The notes beneath the pieces were generated by a model. The model ran no database searches. It saw only the letters and a list, made by a program, of their open reading frames with translations, and was not told the DNA's origin. Below are positions 46,721 through 59,800 of a DNA stretch of 64,000 nt, piece after piece. Location: contig CM059200.1 in the NCBI GenBank assembly GCA_030323885.1, forward strand, positions 186,001 through 250,000, given 5' to 3'. A program made the position numbers and the translations under genes. The first letter of the stretch is position 1, and each line of letters starts with the position of its first letter. The stretch is from Branchipolynoe longqiensis (taxonomy: Eukaryota > Annelida > Polychaeta > Phyllodocida > Polynoidae).

Positions 46721-46882
46721 TACTAAAGGTAGAAGCCACCCAACTCTCTTACCGATTCAGCCATCCTATATGGCTTGGCCCAATGGCCTTGACCCAAAGG
46801 CCTTGACCCAATTGATTTACGAGGGGAGTCGGGAACCTCCACATGAATGAGCATATATCATTGGTTTTAATGTGTAAATATG

Positions 46883-47215
46883 TAATTGGGTCGTTTCATG
46901 GTAAATGGGACCAATGTACTTTTCAGTATGTAATGGTCAAAACCAATTATGGAAAGAGTAGAGGAGGTATTTTCTCTATAGAACTGGTATTCTTACACTT
47001 TGGAGAGATAGATATGAACAAATTAAGGCCTAATGTGACATAGTAAAAAAAAAAGCCAACATTTTCATTCCAGAAATATTGTGTTTTAAAGGCATGAATT
47101 TGTGACATGGAGAATCTGGACTTTTCTACAGCTAAAAAATTAGGAAAATACACAATATTCATTTTTGACCCTCATGTCACACTTTGGCCCCATTTACCAT
47201 CAAACTACCCAATTA
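46883..47215. mobile_element. MITE (taattgggtcgtttcatgg ends)
   Basis: Inverted ends of about 32 bp with three mismatches: taattgggtcgtttcatggt and its complement ending caaactacccaatta. The interior is A-rich; short frames here are incidental. Confidence 0.85.
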
Positions 47216-47749
47216 GCTTTACTGTCTAAATATGGTATTGACTTTAATGTTGCATAATCCATTTGGTTAAAGTCATATGTTGAACATAAATACATAAGTT
47301 TCATCATCATAGCATAATGTACTCTCAGCAGGAGTAAATCTAATGACAAATAGTTAACTTCTGAAATATTTGAAGTGCAAACATGATCACAGTTTTCTTG
47401 TTTGAAGGGAATTTCCCTACATTGGAAGTCAAGTTGAAATACTTACCACAAGTACTAACATGTGGGTCAGATTGCTAACAAAGCAGACTTCTGTGAAACT
47501 CAATGTTTTTGTTTTAGGGTAAATGTTTTATTCTACGGAACAAACTCAGGCGATGTACACAGTTTGTGTGCATAACAGGAAGAGGCATAACATCTATTAG
47601 ATGTGATGAGATAGTCACAGCTGGTGTCATGACTAAAATATAAGTACTCACCCTTCCTTGCATAACCACTGGTGACAGGTCACAAGATTGACCTAATTTC
47701 CTTGCAGTTACCTTGCAATGTTTATGTAACTGCCACTTTATTTATCAAC

Positions 47750-48000
47750 CGTCCTCCCGCCCATCTCTACATCCCTCCCTCCCTCCATTCTTCCCTCCCT
47801 CCCCTTCCAACCATTTCTCCCTCCCTCAAATCTCTCCCCGTCCTTACCATTTTCCCCCTCCTCTTCCCATCCCTCTCTATTTCCCTTCTCCCACGTTCTT
47901 GTGTCCCTCCACCCCCTCTCTGCTCCCCTTCTCCTTCCGTCCTTCTTCTCCCCCCCCCCCCCGCCCTTTCCCATCTTCCTCCACCGCTCTCCCCTTGTGT
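47750..48000. repeat. Polypyrimidine tract
   Basis: About 250 bp almost entirely C and T on the plus strand. Frames across it are low-complexity translations. 47216-47749 and 48001-48490 show no recognised feature apart from a MITE-C-like trace near 47250-47400. Confidence 0.9.
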
Positions 48001-48489
48001 GCTATTCCAAGTGCTTAATAAGTGACCCAGTATCTGTGACCATGTATTTTCAAATCTATTGTGGTGTTTTGCTGTTGAAGAAAATAGTCAGCGTTGTTTG
48101 GTGGATGCAATGTATTGCATAGACATACCATTGTGTTGAAAGTGTAAATATGTCATTGGGTTCAGTGCTTAATCATATTAGCGCATGTTACTATTATTTC
48201 TCGGTTAGTAGCAGACGGAGCAGTCTAGCCTATCAGCACACTGTATTTGAGGCATGTGACCATTATATTGAGTCATGTAACAGAAAAAAAAGTAGCTCGA
48301 TGCACTGCCATTCAATTTCAAGAAAATAACTTAGTACATTAGTAATTCATGACTCAAAGATGTCGGAAAACCTGGTAAATGTGTAACAGTGGACATGAAT
48401 CACACAAGTGCCTTAAGGCACATGGATAATGTTAGTCCACTAAGACGATTAGTCCTATGGAATCAATTTGTGAAAAAATATATTCTAAC

Positions 48490-48660
48490 TCGCATCACTC
48501 GGCAAGGACAACAGGAAACTAGTTTCAAACAGAGATTTATTCAAATAGAATATATATGATGAAAATAATTATATCAATATTAAGTCATAACCTCGGGCGA
48601 GGCTGGCATGAGACTGGCTCAGCAGATCGAGTGACTGGCGCATGAGAGAATCAAGGAAGA
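48490..48660. repeat. Local duplication, copy without SINE
   Basis: cgcatcactcggcaaggaca to ctcagcagatcgagtgactg. It matches 48945-49076 plus 49426-49450, and carries the SINE-free version of the insertion site near 48605-48620. Confidence 0.88.
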
Positions 48661-48944
48661 GTGTCTTCCGTACATCATCAGTGTGAGAGCGGGCATCAGT
48701 GTTATGCCGAAGTTCTGTATAAATAGATAACAGTATAAGTACAAATGTGAAAACTGTGTAATTAGATAACAAGATAAAAGAGCATCAGCACATAACCCCA
48801 TGAGAAAAGGGTGGGTGGGAGGGAGAGAGAAGTGACCAGGGCGAGTATCAGGCCAGCAGATAGTGTGGGGGTGGGGGTCACATGCTGTGTGTGTTTGCCT
48901 TGCCTCGTTTGCGAATTATCCAAGTTGCCTCCGCAACATCGGTA

Positions 48945-49450
48945 ATTCACATCACTCAGCAAGGACAACAGGAAATGAGTTTCAAACAGAGATTTATTCA
49001 AATAGAATATATATGATGATAATAATAATTATATCAATATTAAGTCATAACCTTGGGCGAGGCTGCCATGAGACTGACCGGGCACGGTGGCCGAATCGGT
49101 AGAGCACAGGCCTTGCGTGCGGAAGATCGGAAGTTCGCGAGTTCAGTTCCCGGTCGAGTCAAACCAATGACTTAAAAATTGATACTTGTCGCTTCCTAGC
49201 CTGATGCTTGGCATTATTAGGATAGGACAAGGGCTGGTTAGCTCGGTGTCAGGATAATGTGACTGAGTGGGATATCGGGCCATGGTGCCGGCGGCCTGAT
49301 TTCCCAGTGGGGCAGCACTATAAAATCGCCATGAGTGCATACTGTCACAAGTCGGTATCTGTCCTGATATGACCTTAGATGTTGCTAGGACATAAAACAA
49401 CAACAAACAAACAGCCATGAGACTGGCTCAGCAGATCGAGCGACTGACGT
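48945..49450. repeat. Local duplication, copy with SINE
   Basis: The second copy of the block, about 95% alike by eye, interrupted by the SINE-A at 49077-49413. Confidence 0.88.
49077..49413 (+). mobile_element. SINE-A, full length, 12-bp duplication
   Basis: accgggcacggtggccgaat head, complete body, tail aacaacaaacaaaca. gccatgagactg flanks it on both sides (49065-49076, 49414-49425). The best preserved copy in the window. Confidence 0.95.
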
Positions 49451-49501
49451 AGTCTTATTTTGAACGCATTCATTGCAAATAACTCCAAAGTTAGCTAACT
49501 G

Positions 49502-49697
49502 TATAGTAAAACCACTCTAAATCGACCGACCATGGAACCAGCTTTAAATGGTCCATTTAGGGATGTGGTTGGTTAGGGAGTTTCTTTAATCGTCACGATG
49601 GTATTGTATGGGTGCTCGTTTGGGACCCAAGTAAAGCGATCGATATAGGGGAGTGGTCGGTCTGTGGAGCTGGTCGGTTAGAGAGATTTCACTGTAT
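49502..49697 (+). mobile_element. Pogo-like MITE, copy 2
   Basis: gtaaaaccactctaaatcga start and gagagatttcactgta end, with TATA on both sides. Same family as 32428-32608. Confidence 0.8.
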
Positions 49698-51460
49698 AAG
49701 TAAAGCTATGTAAGAACGCGCAAACTGTTTCCTTGTGTCAGATTACCATGTAAAACAAAGATGTCATTCCTATGTAGTACTGTATGACTTATCACACATG
49801 GCTGGGTTCTGTTCAACACTAATTCAGCAAATACCTAGATATGTGATAAATTACCATATCCACAGTATTATCCGGTAGCGTCTCATGCCAGCAACATGAT
49901 TGGTCATTCCATAACAAAGAACTATTCCATTATGTGAGTGAAGGCCTTGGCTTGTCTGTGCTGAGATTATATGGAGTCATGTGTGGTAAACTCTTCCCTA
50001 GGGGATTAAAGTTGCATGATCTGATGAAAGCATAACATTTTCAACAACGCAGTACTTGTCTACATTTTGATCGCACATACAAAGTTAGATAGGCCCCCTA
50101 CTGGTGCCCTCATGAATCATTTCTTTTGGCATTTTCCCCTTTGGAGCATCAACCCTTGCTTGCCTCGGCAGAGGGTCACATGAGCTAGATAACATAGCAA
50201 TGACATTGCACTTGAGCTTTCTAATTTAATTAGTGTCTATTGGCACATAATTGATTGTCTGCTTTTACATGTAAAAGCGATGGTTTGAACAAAAAACAAA
50301 CATTTCTCGCCGTGAATATGGCCTATGCTGCCGACACAGCGTAAAGCAACCACCAATCAATCAATCAATCAATCAACATTGCACTTGACTTCAACTAGTG
50401 TGCACACAAAAGGCTTTATGTGATTTCCCTTCAAATATCTCCAAAGTTAGCCAATTGTTGTAAACATCATTCCGAAGTACGGTGTTATTATGGTTACAAA
50501 TATTTTCATATCCATATTTTTTTCCGGTGAAAAAATAAAACCAAACGGATTATGCGATATGTTACAAAGGGCTGATTCCGAAGTTACCCCAGCAATGTGG
50601 GCAAGGCTGGAGCTTATATGTGGTGCTAGTAGTGCTCGGCTTCTTAGAAGCCGCCTTGCCGGTGACCAGCCTGCTTATGAATGCAGCCTCGTTTTGAAAG
50701 TCCCAGCAATGGCCAGCCATACACGATGTTCACTATTACTCATCATTATCATGCTGTCTGTCGTGATGTGACAAAAACTGCTTTCATTACTTGACTGCCG
50801 CTCTCCATTTAGCTCTCTGCTGTGAGAGTGATGCCCATGAGTCGGTCTTAATGTCTCTCAGCTTCAAATTTTGCGCTGATTAAATGGACATTACTTAGCC
50901 AATAATGTCACCGTAGTTACAGTAGTACCTGTCTTCATTGATTGTCTACCTGATTGATGACAGGACACCTGCTATGTCAGGACAACATTGGTCTGGATGC
51001 AGCGTTTTTCTATTGAAGACTGGTACTATTGTCCCTGTTTTACTGCAGGGTTGTATTTCTTCATTAGTATTGCCTGTTATTTGGTCTGCAGTAAATACAG
51101 CATTTAGCGATGACCCATTTGTTTGTCTGCTGATACAGTTTGATCTCTTTATTTTCCCTCGTCTTTAGCATACAGAAAGTATTGATCATTCTTCGATAAA
51201 CTGCCCATTGAGGTGGTTTGTCCGCCAAGCGAGATTTGTCACTATTGTTATTGTATTTGTGATAGTGGAATGAGCGGCGTGGAATGATTTTCTAATGTTA
51301 AAGTGAAAGATGTATGTTTAATATGGAGTTTAATTATATTTTATATTGAATAAAATGAATTGGGAAAAACAGGATTTACATTGTGTTGCAATAATTAAAT
51401 ATAATAACCAGGTTTCTACAATTCTATCCGATTTGAATTCTGTTTAACAAGTTATATAAT
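49698..51460. other. Unassigned region with R2 fragment
   Basis: 50737-50872 is a partial R2 copy. 50007-50060 resembles a MITE-C end. A 93-codon frame at 50490-50771 (with LELICGASSARLLRSRL) is uninterrupted but has no recognised domain and runs into R2. Otherwise AT-rich. Confidence 0.5.
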
Positions 51461-51461
51461 G

Positions 51462-51552
51462 ACGGGATGGCTTAATGGGTAGAGTGTACTTCACTTGCAG
51501 GAGGTCGTGGATTCGATCCTTGACAAAGTCAAATCGATTACTCAAAATTGAT
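51462..51552 (+). mobile_element. SINE head fragment
   Basis: gacgggatggcttaatgggt and gtggattcgatccttgac are A- and B-box-like; agtcaaatcgattactcaaa then continues as in the SINE families. Confidence 0.7.
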
Positions 51553-52259
51553 ACGTTACAAAGAAAAGAAATTCAGCTTGACTAAATTTATAATACCAAA
51601 CGGTGGGTAAGTTCTGGGGGCGTTCGTTCTGATCACTACTCCTCTGTTAATTGACGCTGCCAACGTGCATCATCGTACTACACCGATGTATGGGTTGTTA
51701 CTAGCAGGGTTTTTTGGGGGGAGGGGTAATTTTGATTTAAAGAAAAATTGAATTTAATGTTAATTTTGATTGTTTTTTTTACTAACTTTGGTCACTTCGA
51801 CCAGACTGTCATTGTGACCGCCTTAACACAATATTGGCTCTGGGATTGATGCAGAGCCTAGCTTTAAGCATGCACAGCATGGGTTATATTATGGAAATTT
51901 CATGTTATGCACCTGGACTGGATATTTAATTGGGTATGACTTGCTGTTATGATTAGTAATAGATTTTGGAGTATATAAATAATGGTTGCAGGATAAATTT
52001 GAATTGTTTTTGGGAATTGCTACAGGATGGGGGGTTAAACTTTCATAGTTTACAGTGGTATTAAGATTGATTTATTTCCACATGATCATTGTACATACAA
52101 GCTGATATTTATGTATCATTTATGCAATATTTCGCATCAAAAAGGAAAAAGCAGAAGTACAATACTTATGAGGCGCTTTCCCCAGTTAAAAATAAAACAT
52201 AAAATTGAAAGTAGAAAGTATAATAGTGCAAATGACATTTAATTGTTTATATACTTGTT

Positions 52260-52762
52260 TTTATACATATGTTTTTATACATTCATTGAAACATATATAT
52301 GTTCTTTGAACATTTAATATTATTAGCGAGTGAATTCCATATTTTTATAGCATGTATAGAAATACATTAAGACTTTAAGGTCGTTCTTGCAAATACTTGT
52401 CTTAGATTGTTACTCTGCCGCATATCATGGCTACTATCTGACTTATTTTGAATAATGACTACATTTTTTTGCAGTAGTCATTTGTTTGCATTGTAAATTA
52501 CCATACTAGATTTGATCTTAGCTAAGTCTATTAATTTTAAAACATGTAGACCAAAGAACAGTTTATTTGTGTGTTCTCGATATCCAAAATTGCAAACAAT
52601 TCTCACCGCTTTCTTCTGTAGCAAATATATACAGTCTATAGTTGTTTTGTATACATTTCCCCACACTTCACAATAATAAGATACATAAGGCAGAATCGTG
52701 TCGGTATAAAATATATACCATACTTGTGTTGTGTGCTGTCTTTGTCTTGTCTGTGTTTTCAT
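52260..52762 (-). pseudogene. LINE reverse-transcriptase C-terminal region
   Basis: The minus frame 52762-52478 encodes DTILPYVSYYCEVWGNVYKT, LLQKKAVRIVCNFGYREHTN and a leucine-rich end, the domain after the RT catalytic core in CR1/L2-like LINEs. After a frame break about 52430-52270 continues with VFARTTLKS and IKIWNSLANNI. 51553-52259 is AT-rich with nothing recognised. Confidence 0.85.
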
Positions 52763-52914
52763 TTAGTGTATATGTGGGGTTGGAGATGTGTGTGTGTGTG
52801 TTGGGGTTAGTAATTGGTCTTGTATGGATAATGTGTGACGGTGGAGTGTGGGATGGTGGTGGTGATGGGGTGGGGCGTTACTCAACTTGATCGACTCAGC
52901 TGAAGCCCCGACCA

Positions 52915-53105
52915 CCTCGTCACGGTCGGACTACCACAGCCCCGACTACCTGGGCATGCCCACCTGGGTCTACTATCGTCACGGTCGGACTCCCACAGCC
53001 CCGCCTACCTGGGCATGCGCACGTGGGTCTGCTATCGTCACGGTCGGACTACCACAGCCCCGCCTAACTGGGCATGCGCACCTAGGCCTGCCACTCGCGC
53101 CCAAT
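52915..53105. repeat. 62-bp GC-rich tandem repeat, three units
   Basis: Each unit contains tcacggtcggacta and cacagccccgcctacctggg-type sequence. GC-rich against its surroundings. Confidence 0.85.
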
Positions 53106-53459
53106 GACGCCTCAACGCCCACAGTGTGAGAGTGGGCCCAGGCTACTAACATGTTGCCAACTCAAGTACGTGAAAAAAAACAAAAAAACACAGTTGGTTT
53201 CCAGTAATAAATGCAGTAACTGGAGGACCTGTGCAGCACTGACACCCCGCCCCCTTCAAAATAAACCACACCTTAAAAACACGCATTTGCAAAATAACAC
53301 TTGGACTACTCTAAAAAGAAATAAATATACAAATAAAGAAAAAACAAACATGAAACCCAACAAATCCACTAACCTCGAAACTGTTGTCAGCAAAACTAAC
53401 AACAAACCCACACAATGTTCCTACAATTAATACTTTAATATGAATTCTCGATTGGTTGG

Positions 53460-53813
53460 TTAAAGTTGCATAGTCCAATGGTTTTTAGTTTCTGTCGTAT
53501 TTTTTTCTATTTCAGATAAATGTATTAGGTTGATCATAATAGTCTACCTTATTTTAGTGGAAAGTAAATTATATTTTAAATAGCAAATTTTTAGATCTTT
53601 GAAATGGAAACATGCCACATTAATTTTGGACTGCTCATTATCATTCTGTAACCATCAGCTTCAGTAGTAACAGGTTCTAGATAAATCGGCTTAATATTCC
53701 CTTCTGTGCAGCAACAAATGTTAAATAAGTGCATTGGTATCTAAGTCGGATATGTACGATCAAATTTAGGTCAATCTTTTCGTTTTGTAAAGTTTATTCT
53801 TTCATCTGATTTT
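53460..53813 (+). mobile_element. MITE-C, right end lost
   Basis: ttaaagttgcatagtccaat start; body to tttcatctga, where the inverted end breaks off. Confidence 0.8.
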
Positions 53814-53861
53814 AAATACAAGAAAAAACACGGTGTCATCATATTGAGGGACTTATTTATA

Positions 53862-54185
53862 CTGAGATGTTTGTTTGTTGCTGTTTTACGTCCTAGCAAC
53901 GTCTATGGTCATATCAGGACGGGTACCGACTTGTGACAGTGCGCACTCATGGTGACTTTATAGTGCTGTCCCACTGGGAAACCAGGCCACTGGCACCATG
54001 ACCTGCTATCCCACTCAGTCACATTATCCTGACACTGAGCCAACTAGTCCCTGCCCTATCCTATTAATGCAAAGTGCCTGGCTAGGAAACGACAAGTATC
54101 AATTTTTAAGTCATTGGTTTGACTCGACCAGGGTTAGAACCCACGATCTACCAGCACGGGAGACAGACGCTCTAACTCTATACTC
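53862..54185 (-). mobile_element. SINE-A copy
   Basis: Minus-oriented, complete: tgtttgttgctgttttacgt tail side through gacttgtgacagtgcgcact to the head (cacgggagacagacgctcta). Confidence 0.92.
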
Positions 54186-54456
54186 AGATGTGAGCAGCGC
54201 GATATGTTAAGTGAACACACAGTAGGAATTGATTGATTGGTGGTTGCTTTAAGCTGTGTCGACAGCAATGACCATATTCATGACTAGACATGTTATTCTG
54301 TCTTTGTATTCAACCATAGTTTTTACACATAAGACGGGATTTGAACGAGCACCTTCCATTTTGGTAGATTTTGGGATTCAAACCATCAGGTTCGAATCTT
54401 GGCTAAGTCAAACCAAATGCGACAAAAAATCGAAACGCCTTGAAGCCTATGAGCTA

Positions 54457-54916
54457 CATTCCTTACACGCGGTATGCGAATGCGTTTTTCCGATCGGTCC
54501 ATGTAGCGATCGGTGCGGCAAGCGGGGTGCGAATAGAAAACCATCAGTCGCATTTGTCCATTGATATAAGACTGGATGAGGCGACTGGTAATTACGGACA
54601 CAGGGGTGTTGAGGGGGAGGGGGGGGGGGGTCACCCGGGAATAGAAACATCAGTCGGGATGGGTTCGGGTTGGTAAAAATGCTACCAGAGCCACACAAAT
54701 ATGAATACTTATCTATAATTTGGTAGTTCTAAAGGTAGGAACCCCCCTGTGAAGTACAAAGAGGTACATAGATATAAATGCAATATTAGGTCATATACAG
54801 TGCAGTATTGAGTATACTTGTTTATTTTTTAAATATAGCCAGTCGTGTGCCGCATGCCGCGTGTAAGGAATCACGCCATTCGCATGCCGCATACCGCATA
54901 CCGCGTGTAAGGAATG
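54457..54916. mobile_element. MITE probably splitting a SINE-B
   Basis: Ends cattccttacacgcggtatg and the complement cataccgcgtgtaaggaatg. SINE-B-like sequence lies on both sides (head part 54380-54415, 3' end 54917-55000). Confidence 0.8.
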
Positions 54917-55000
54917 CCCACTTAAGAGCAGTGTGATGAGGAAGACCGATTGTCTGCAGTTGACATTTTCCATTGCTTAATCAACTAATGTACAAAACAA

Positions 55001-55658
55001 ACAAAAAGCAACCCCTCAAATCTGTGTACAAATTATGGTTGAATAATACTGAGACATCAAAGGGGGTGGTAGTATTGGAGGGGGTTATTAACAAGGTGCC
55101 CAAGCGTCCCACCCAGAGACTAGAAGTTCAAAGAAGATGCCCCAGTCCTCGCACTACGCGAAGTCCCACCTGAGGTAAGCTGCGCGCCAAGTCGCATGTC
55201 CCTTGTGGCCAGCCTTGTCGTGAGTCACTGGTTCCTGGCGACACCTCGGCTACATGTGTGAACATAGCCTACTTTGAACACAGTCTGCCCGAACTATAAA
55301 GTCAGAGACATCCACCTCATGTCTAACACAACTTCGACCGACTGCTCCGAGTCCAGACCCACCTGACAGCCCGACTTGACAAATCTGCTGCGTCATCCAC
55401 TGTCAACTGTCAACAATCCTCGCGACTTTCCCGGGTCAGGTTCTACTTTACTGACGACTTGTAAGTGAATCATTAGATCAGGTCAGCTTTGGTCGTAATG
55501 CTTGTATTGCGTTTGATTAGCATGTGTTGATATATAAGTGCGGTAGAAGTAATGGAAGGTGGGAAGATTGGGCGTCTGTGCATATGTTGTACCTACTTTA
55601 GGAGACCTAGACTCTAATTGACATGTTTGCCTTGCCATATAGGCATATTGGTCCATAC
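55001..55658. other. Unassigned sequence
   Basis: No gene or repeat recognised. A mixed-composition stretch at 55050-55450 contains no supported exon. Confidence 0.4.
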
Positions 55659-56012
55659 TTAAAATTGCATAGTCCGATGGTTTTGAATTTCTGTATTTTT
55701 TCTGAGATAAATATATTAAATTGATCACTAGTATCTACTTTACATTAGTTCAAAGTTACTTTTATTTTAACTGGTAAACTTTTTGGATATTTTGGGTGCA
55801 AACATGGAAAATTAGTTTTGGCCAGCTTGCCAAACCTTGACACCATAGACTTCGGCACTAACAGGTTCTGTTAAATTGACTCAGTATTGCCGTCTACACA
55901 GAAACAAAGGCTTAATAAGTGCTTCAGTATCTAAGTTAGATATCTCAAATCAAATCCAGATAATTGGTTTGGTTTTGACAATTTTATATTTCATCGGACT
56001 ATGCAGCTTTAA
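55659..56012 (+). mobile_element. MITE-C, complete
   Basis: ttaaaattgcatagtccgat to atcggactatgcagctttaa. 354 bp. Confidence 0.9.
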
Positions 56013-56456
56013 TTGTAGCCCTCATCTTTGCTATGTAATCAGTCTAAAGTATTTTAGCCATAATTAAACTTTTTATTTAACGCTTCAGTTATTGCTTCTC
56101 TGTAGGCCTATTCCCTTTTCCTACATCAGTTTATATAGATTGACCCTACTTAACAGGTCGCCTAAAGTCTACACGGGTAGCCAACCACCAACATAATAGT
56201 CTTTAGTGCTTGGTTTATTAATGCTTGTGACAAGACGCTTCTTGGGGATGGTTGGGTGTATTACATTTGTTTGGTAATAAATCAATATGCGAAATCAAAC
56301 GTGACATCGATTATAAAAAAGAAATCAACATACAAGCATTCAAAGCAATCAAGTCGCACGTATAATTTCCATTGTGAGGTCTACACATGTCCTGTAATGG
56401 ATTTTGTGAATATATACAAAGTTATTGTACATGGGCATAGTGTAACATATCCGTAG

Positions 56457-56694
56457 CTGGGTACCGAAGGAGAAAGACAAGCCCAAGTACGAGAACCTGT
56501 GTAAGGAGATCTTCGAGGAGAAGGTGACGGTGTCAAACCGCCTCGTGACGTCACCGTGCTGCATCGTGACGTCACAGTACGGGTGGTCAGCGAACGTTCT
56601 GCGCGACATGTCGACCATGGAGTACATGGCGGCCAAGAAGCACCTGGAGATCAGCCCCGACCACTCCATCATGGCGTCCCTGTTTTACATATAG
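56457..56694 (+). pseudogene. HSP90 C-terminal fragment
   Basis: An open frame from about 56457 to TAG 56694 matches the HSP90 C-terminal dimerisation domain: [33 protein letters not shown], then [15 protein letters not shown]. Compared with the family it lacks a few residues before VSNRLV and about eight between the YGW(S/T)AN motif and LRD; both gaps keep frame. The end is SLFYI, without the MEEVD tail of cytosolic HSP90. No start codon, no convincing acceptor (only ccgtag) and no upstream HSP90 exon were found. GC-rich codon use contrasts with the AT-rich flanks. Most likely a retrocopy or duplicated fragment; a terminal exon of a diverged gene cannot be excluded. Confidence 0.85.
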
Positions 56695-56843
56695 TTGCTT
56701 AGTTTCCTTATACATGCTACTACTGAACCATTGTCACTATTCAAAACTACCGTTGCCATTCCCTCCCCAGAGACTATGTCTAACTATATACACATTCGCA
56801 TATTTACTAGCCATGTCTCCCACGCCCTCTTCTAGGTACTGCC

Positions 56844-59800
56844 ATGGCACCACACGTGCATCGCGCCCAGATTGCTCTCGGGCTGCTTCTCCTCCAAGTG
56901 GCCATGACCTTGACCGTGGAGGCGCCGCTGGGGCTGCTCTCTGCTCGGGGCGACCCCTGGCGGGTCTCGGCGTTGTCTGACCAGGCAGGCGGTGAACAAG
57001 GAGACGGGCTGGCCGGGTATGAGGCCGTGGCCACCTGCAAGGCCACGTGTATCAAGCAGGTGAGTTTTGATCAGCCACTTCCGGTCTCAGCCACTTCCGG
57101 CCTGACGGTTAATTCCTATACTAGCTTGACTAGGCTACTGTGTAAACTACCGATTCGACCACCTTATGTGTCTCATGTTATGAACTGTTATATTAGCATT
57201 ATTTCACTGTGAGGGTGGGATAGCTCTCGATGTCTGAATACTTAGTCAATTAGTGTAGTGCCACCTTAATGTTTACATCCTAGTGAATGGAGCTGACCTA
57301 ATAAACCACTTCTACTGAGTTGCTGGTTGGAGTCACATATTAAAGTTGTATAGTCTGATGAAGACAAAATGTTCAAAACCAAAACAGTTATCTAGAAGTG
57401 ATTCTACACATTTAACTTAGATGCTGGTGAACTTATTAAAGGGGATACTGAATCAAGGGGATACTGAAACAATAAATAGAACATATTACTGCATAAGTCT
57501 ATGGTGTTAGAGTTTTGGCAAGCTTGCCACAAATTAATTTAGCATGTTTCCATTTCAAGCTATTTAAAATAAAAGTTACTTCAAACTAAAGTAAGGTAGA
57601 TTATAATGAACAACCTAATATGTTTATCTCAGAAAATGAGAGAAACTCAAAACAATCGGACTATGGAACTTTAACACATGGTGCCAGGAGTAAAAAGCTG
57701 TTTATAATGGCATATCATGGAGGAGACCTCTACCTCGCCCTCCTGTCCCAATTTTCACTTGCACCACCTCATCTCTGGCCAGAGGTACCAAGTCTTTCAT
57801 TCCTTTTGTCCGGTATTATGGAAGATTCGAATATAGTTTTAGTCGACTGAATGTAGCTATTTTTCGTATTAAGCACTAGTTTTCTAGCCGCAAACAAAAA
57901 AAATTACCAGATCAGCATGATAGTAGGCCTATGATAGCATGGGTGAACTCAATGCTTCACAATGTTGTAGCCTACAAAAGTCACTAACAGAATAATGCGG
58001 TGAGTGGCGAATATTCACTAAACATTTGTAGTTCTAGGTTCGGTTACAACTGGAATCCTTGCTTCTTTATGATCACAGCTGAACTTGACTACGGTCATCT
58101 GTGTTAGTAGTGCCTCTCTCGAATCATGCTCTTCTTACTCAGTGTTACCTTGTCCTCACAGATGCTCAGTTGGCCACCATCTGATAAACAGTGCCTTGAC
58201 AACGACCAGTGCGTCTCGGTAAGTAGACCGATACACCCTGATTGAGTCTGTAATGTGAATAGAGCTCACATTTAGATAGCATAGTAACATTATAGGTAAC
58301 AACTTAGCTAACGTTGTAACATATAGGTAACGACTTAGCTAACGTTGTAACATCGATAGCACTTAGTTAACGTAGACACATTTATATTGCATAGTTAACG
58401 TAGTAACATATATAACAATTAGATAGTGTAGTAACATAGATAACATATAACACAGTAAGATAGAACACACATAAATAACATATAGATAACATATAGATAA
58501 CATATAGATAACACATAAATAACACATAGATAACATAGATAACATAGATCACCTATAGATCACCTATAGATAACATATATAGTTAGAACAAGACACAGTA
58601 ATATAAATGAAGAAGACAGTCACTATCTTCTTTCAAATTAAATGTTCAATTCAATATATATTATTACAATCTTGCCGAACTTATACAGATATTAATGAAA
58701 TGAAATTCTTGTATATATGTCATTGTCTGACGCCGCTGGTGGCGCCCCCGCTCGGCGTGCATCCTAACTGACGAATCGATGCTCTGTTACAGTGCTGGCA
58801 GTTGTGTGAGCGGCTTCATGAAGCTGCACACAAGTGGAGGGGCACCTGTTCACACACGGACTGTGTGAGTAACTTATTCATACTTAGTTAGCGGCCGTCC
58901 AACGTTTTCAAAATTGTTATGGTAGTACAAAGCGTATGACAGGGGTGAGGGGATGTCAGTCAAGTACAACTTTTATCATGTTAATGTTGGTATTTAAAAT
59001 GTATTTAGCAAAGTATTTAAATGTTGTTGTGTTTTACCTTGGGGGGGGGGGGTGTCTGCAAAAGTAGTAGCTTCATATGACCGTGAAAATGTTGAAAATT
59101 GGCCCCCATATACTTAAAACCGCATAGAGGTGTAGCATGAAATCGCAAACCCTGTAAATCGCAAACCCCCACTTGTGATTTCCTAGGAAATCGCAAACTC
59201 GCAAACCATATATGGGCATGGGGGGTTTGCAATTTCCTAGGAAATCACATATCCCCCTGGACATCGCAAACCCCCCATGTTTGGCAGTCTTAAAGCAAGC
59301 ACATATGCTTTGTGCAGGTTTGTTTTGCTTTTAAAATTCCCACAATGTACAGTGACGCTGGAATTACGAACTGGTCAATTGTAAAAATTGTATTTATGTA
59401 AGCATGATTAAGCCACATTTATTTTTATATAAGGGGGATCCCCCACAAGATGGATTAATTGATTATTTTTAATTTCATGCCTGTCACAGCAAGGGCCATA
59501 TTCACTGCGATCACTCACAAGAAGGATAGGGGAACAGGTCAATTTTTGTCAAAGATACTAGACTATATCATTAAGAAAAGCCAGTACAACTATCTATATC
59601 ATTATCCTACATGACACTGATGTGAATAAAGGCCTGGGGACCAGGCTACCGTTTTCAGTGCATGTGTGGTCAGAATTATGAACTGGACTATCGCAAAGAT
59701 CTTTTCATTAGGATTAATCCATCTTGATCCTCCTTGGATCCATTTTATCCCCCCAGATCTGGTAGAAGTTCAAAATCAAACATATAACTGCCATGCTTGG

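Noticed and set aside
47672..48025. Pro/Ser-rich frames
   Set aside because: Translation of a polypyrimidine tract.
48490..49450. Recent segmental duplication as an assembly artefact
   Set aside because: The copies differ at many positions and one carries a SINE with its own target duplication, so they are real separate loci.
50490..50771. 93-codon plus-strand frame
   Set aside because: Open and of mixed composition, but no recognised motif or partner exons, and it reads into repeat R2; not listed as a gene.
56349..56672. Minus-strand frames opposite the HSP90 fragment
   Set aside because: Antisense shadows of GC-rich coding sequence.
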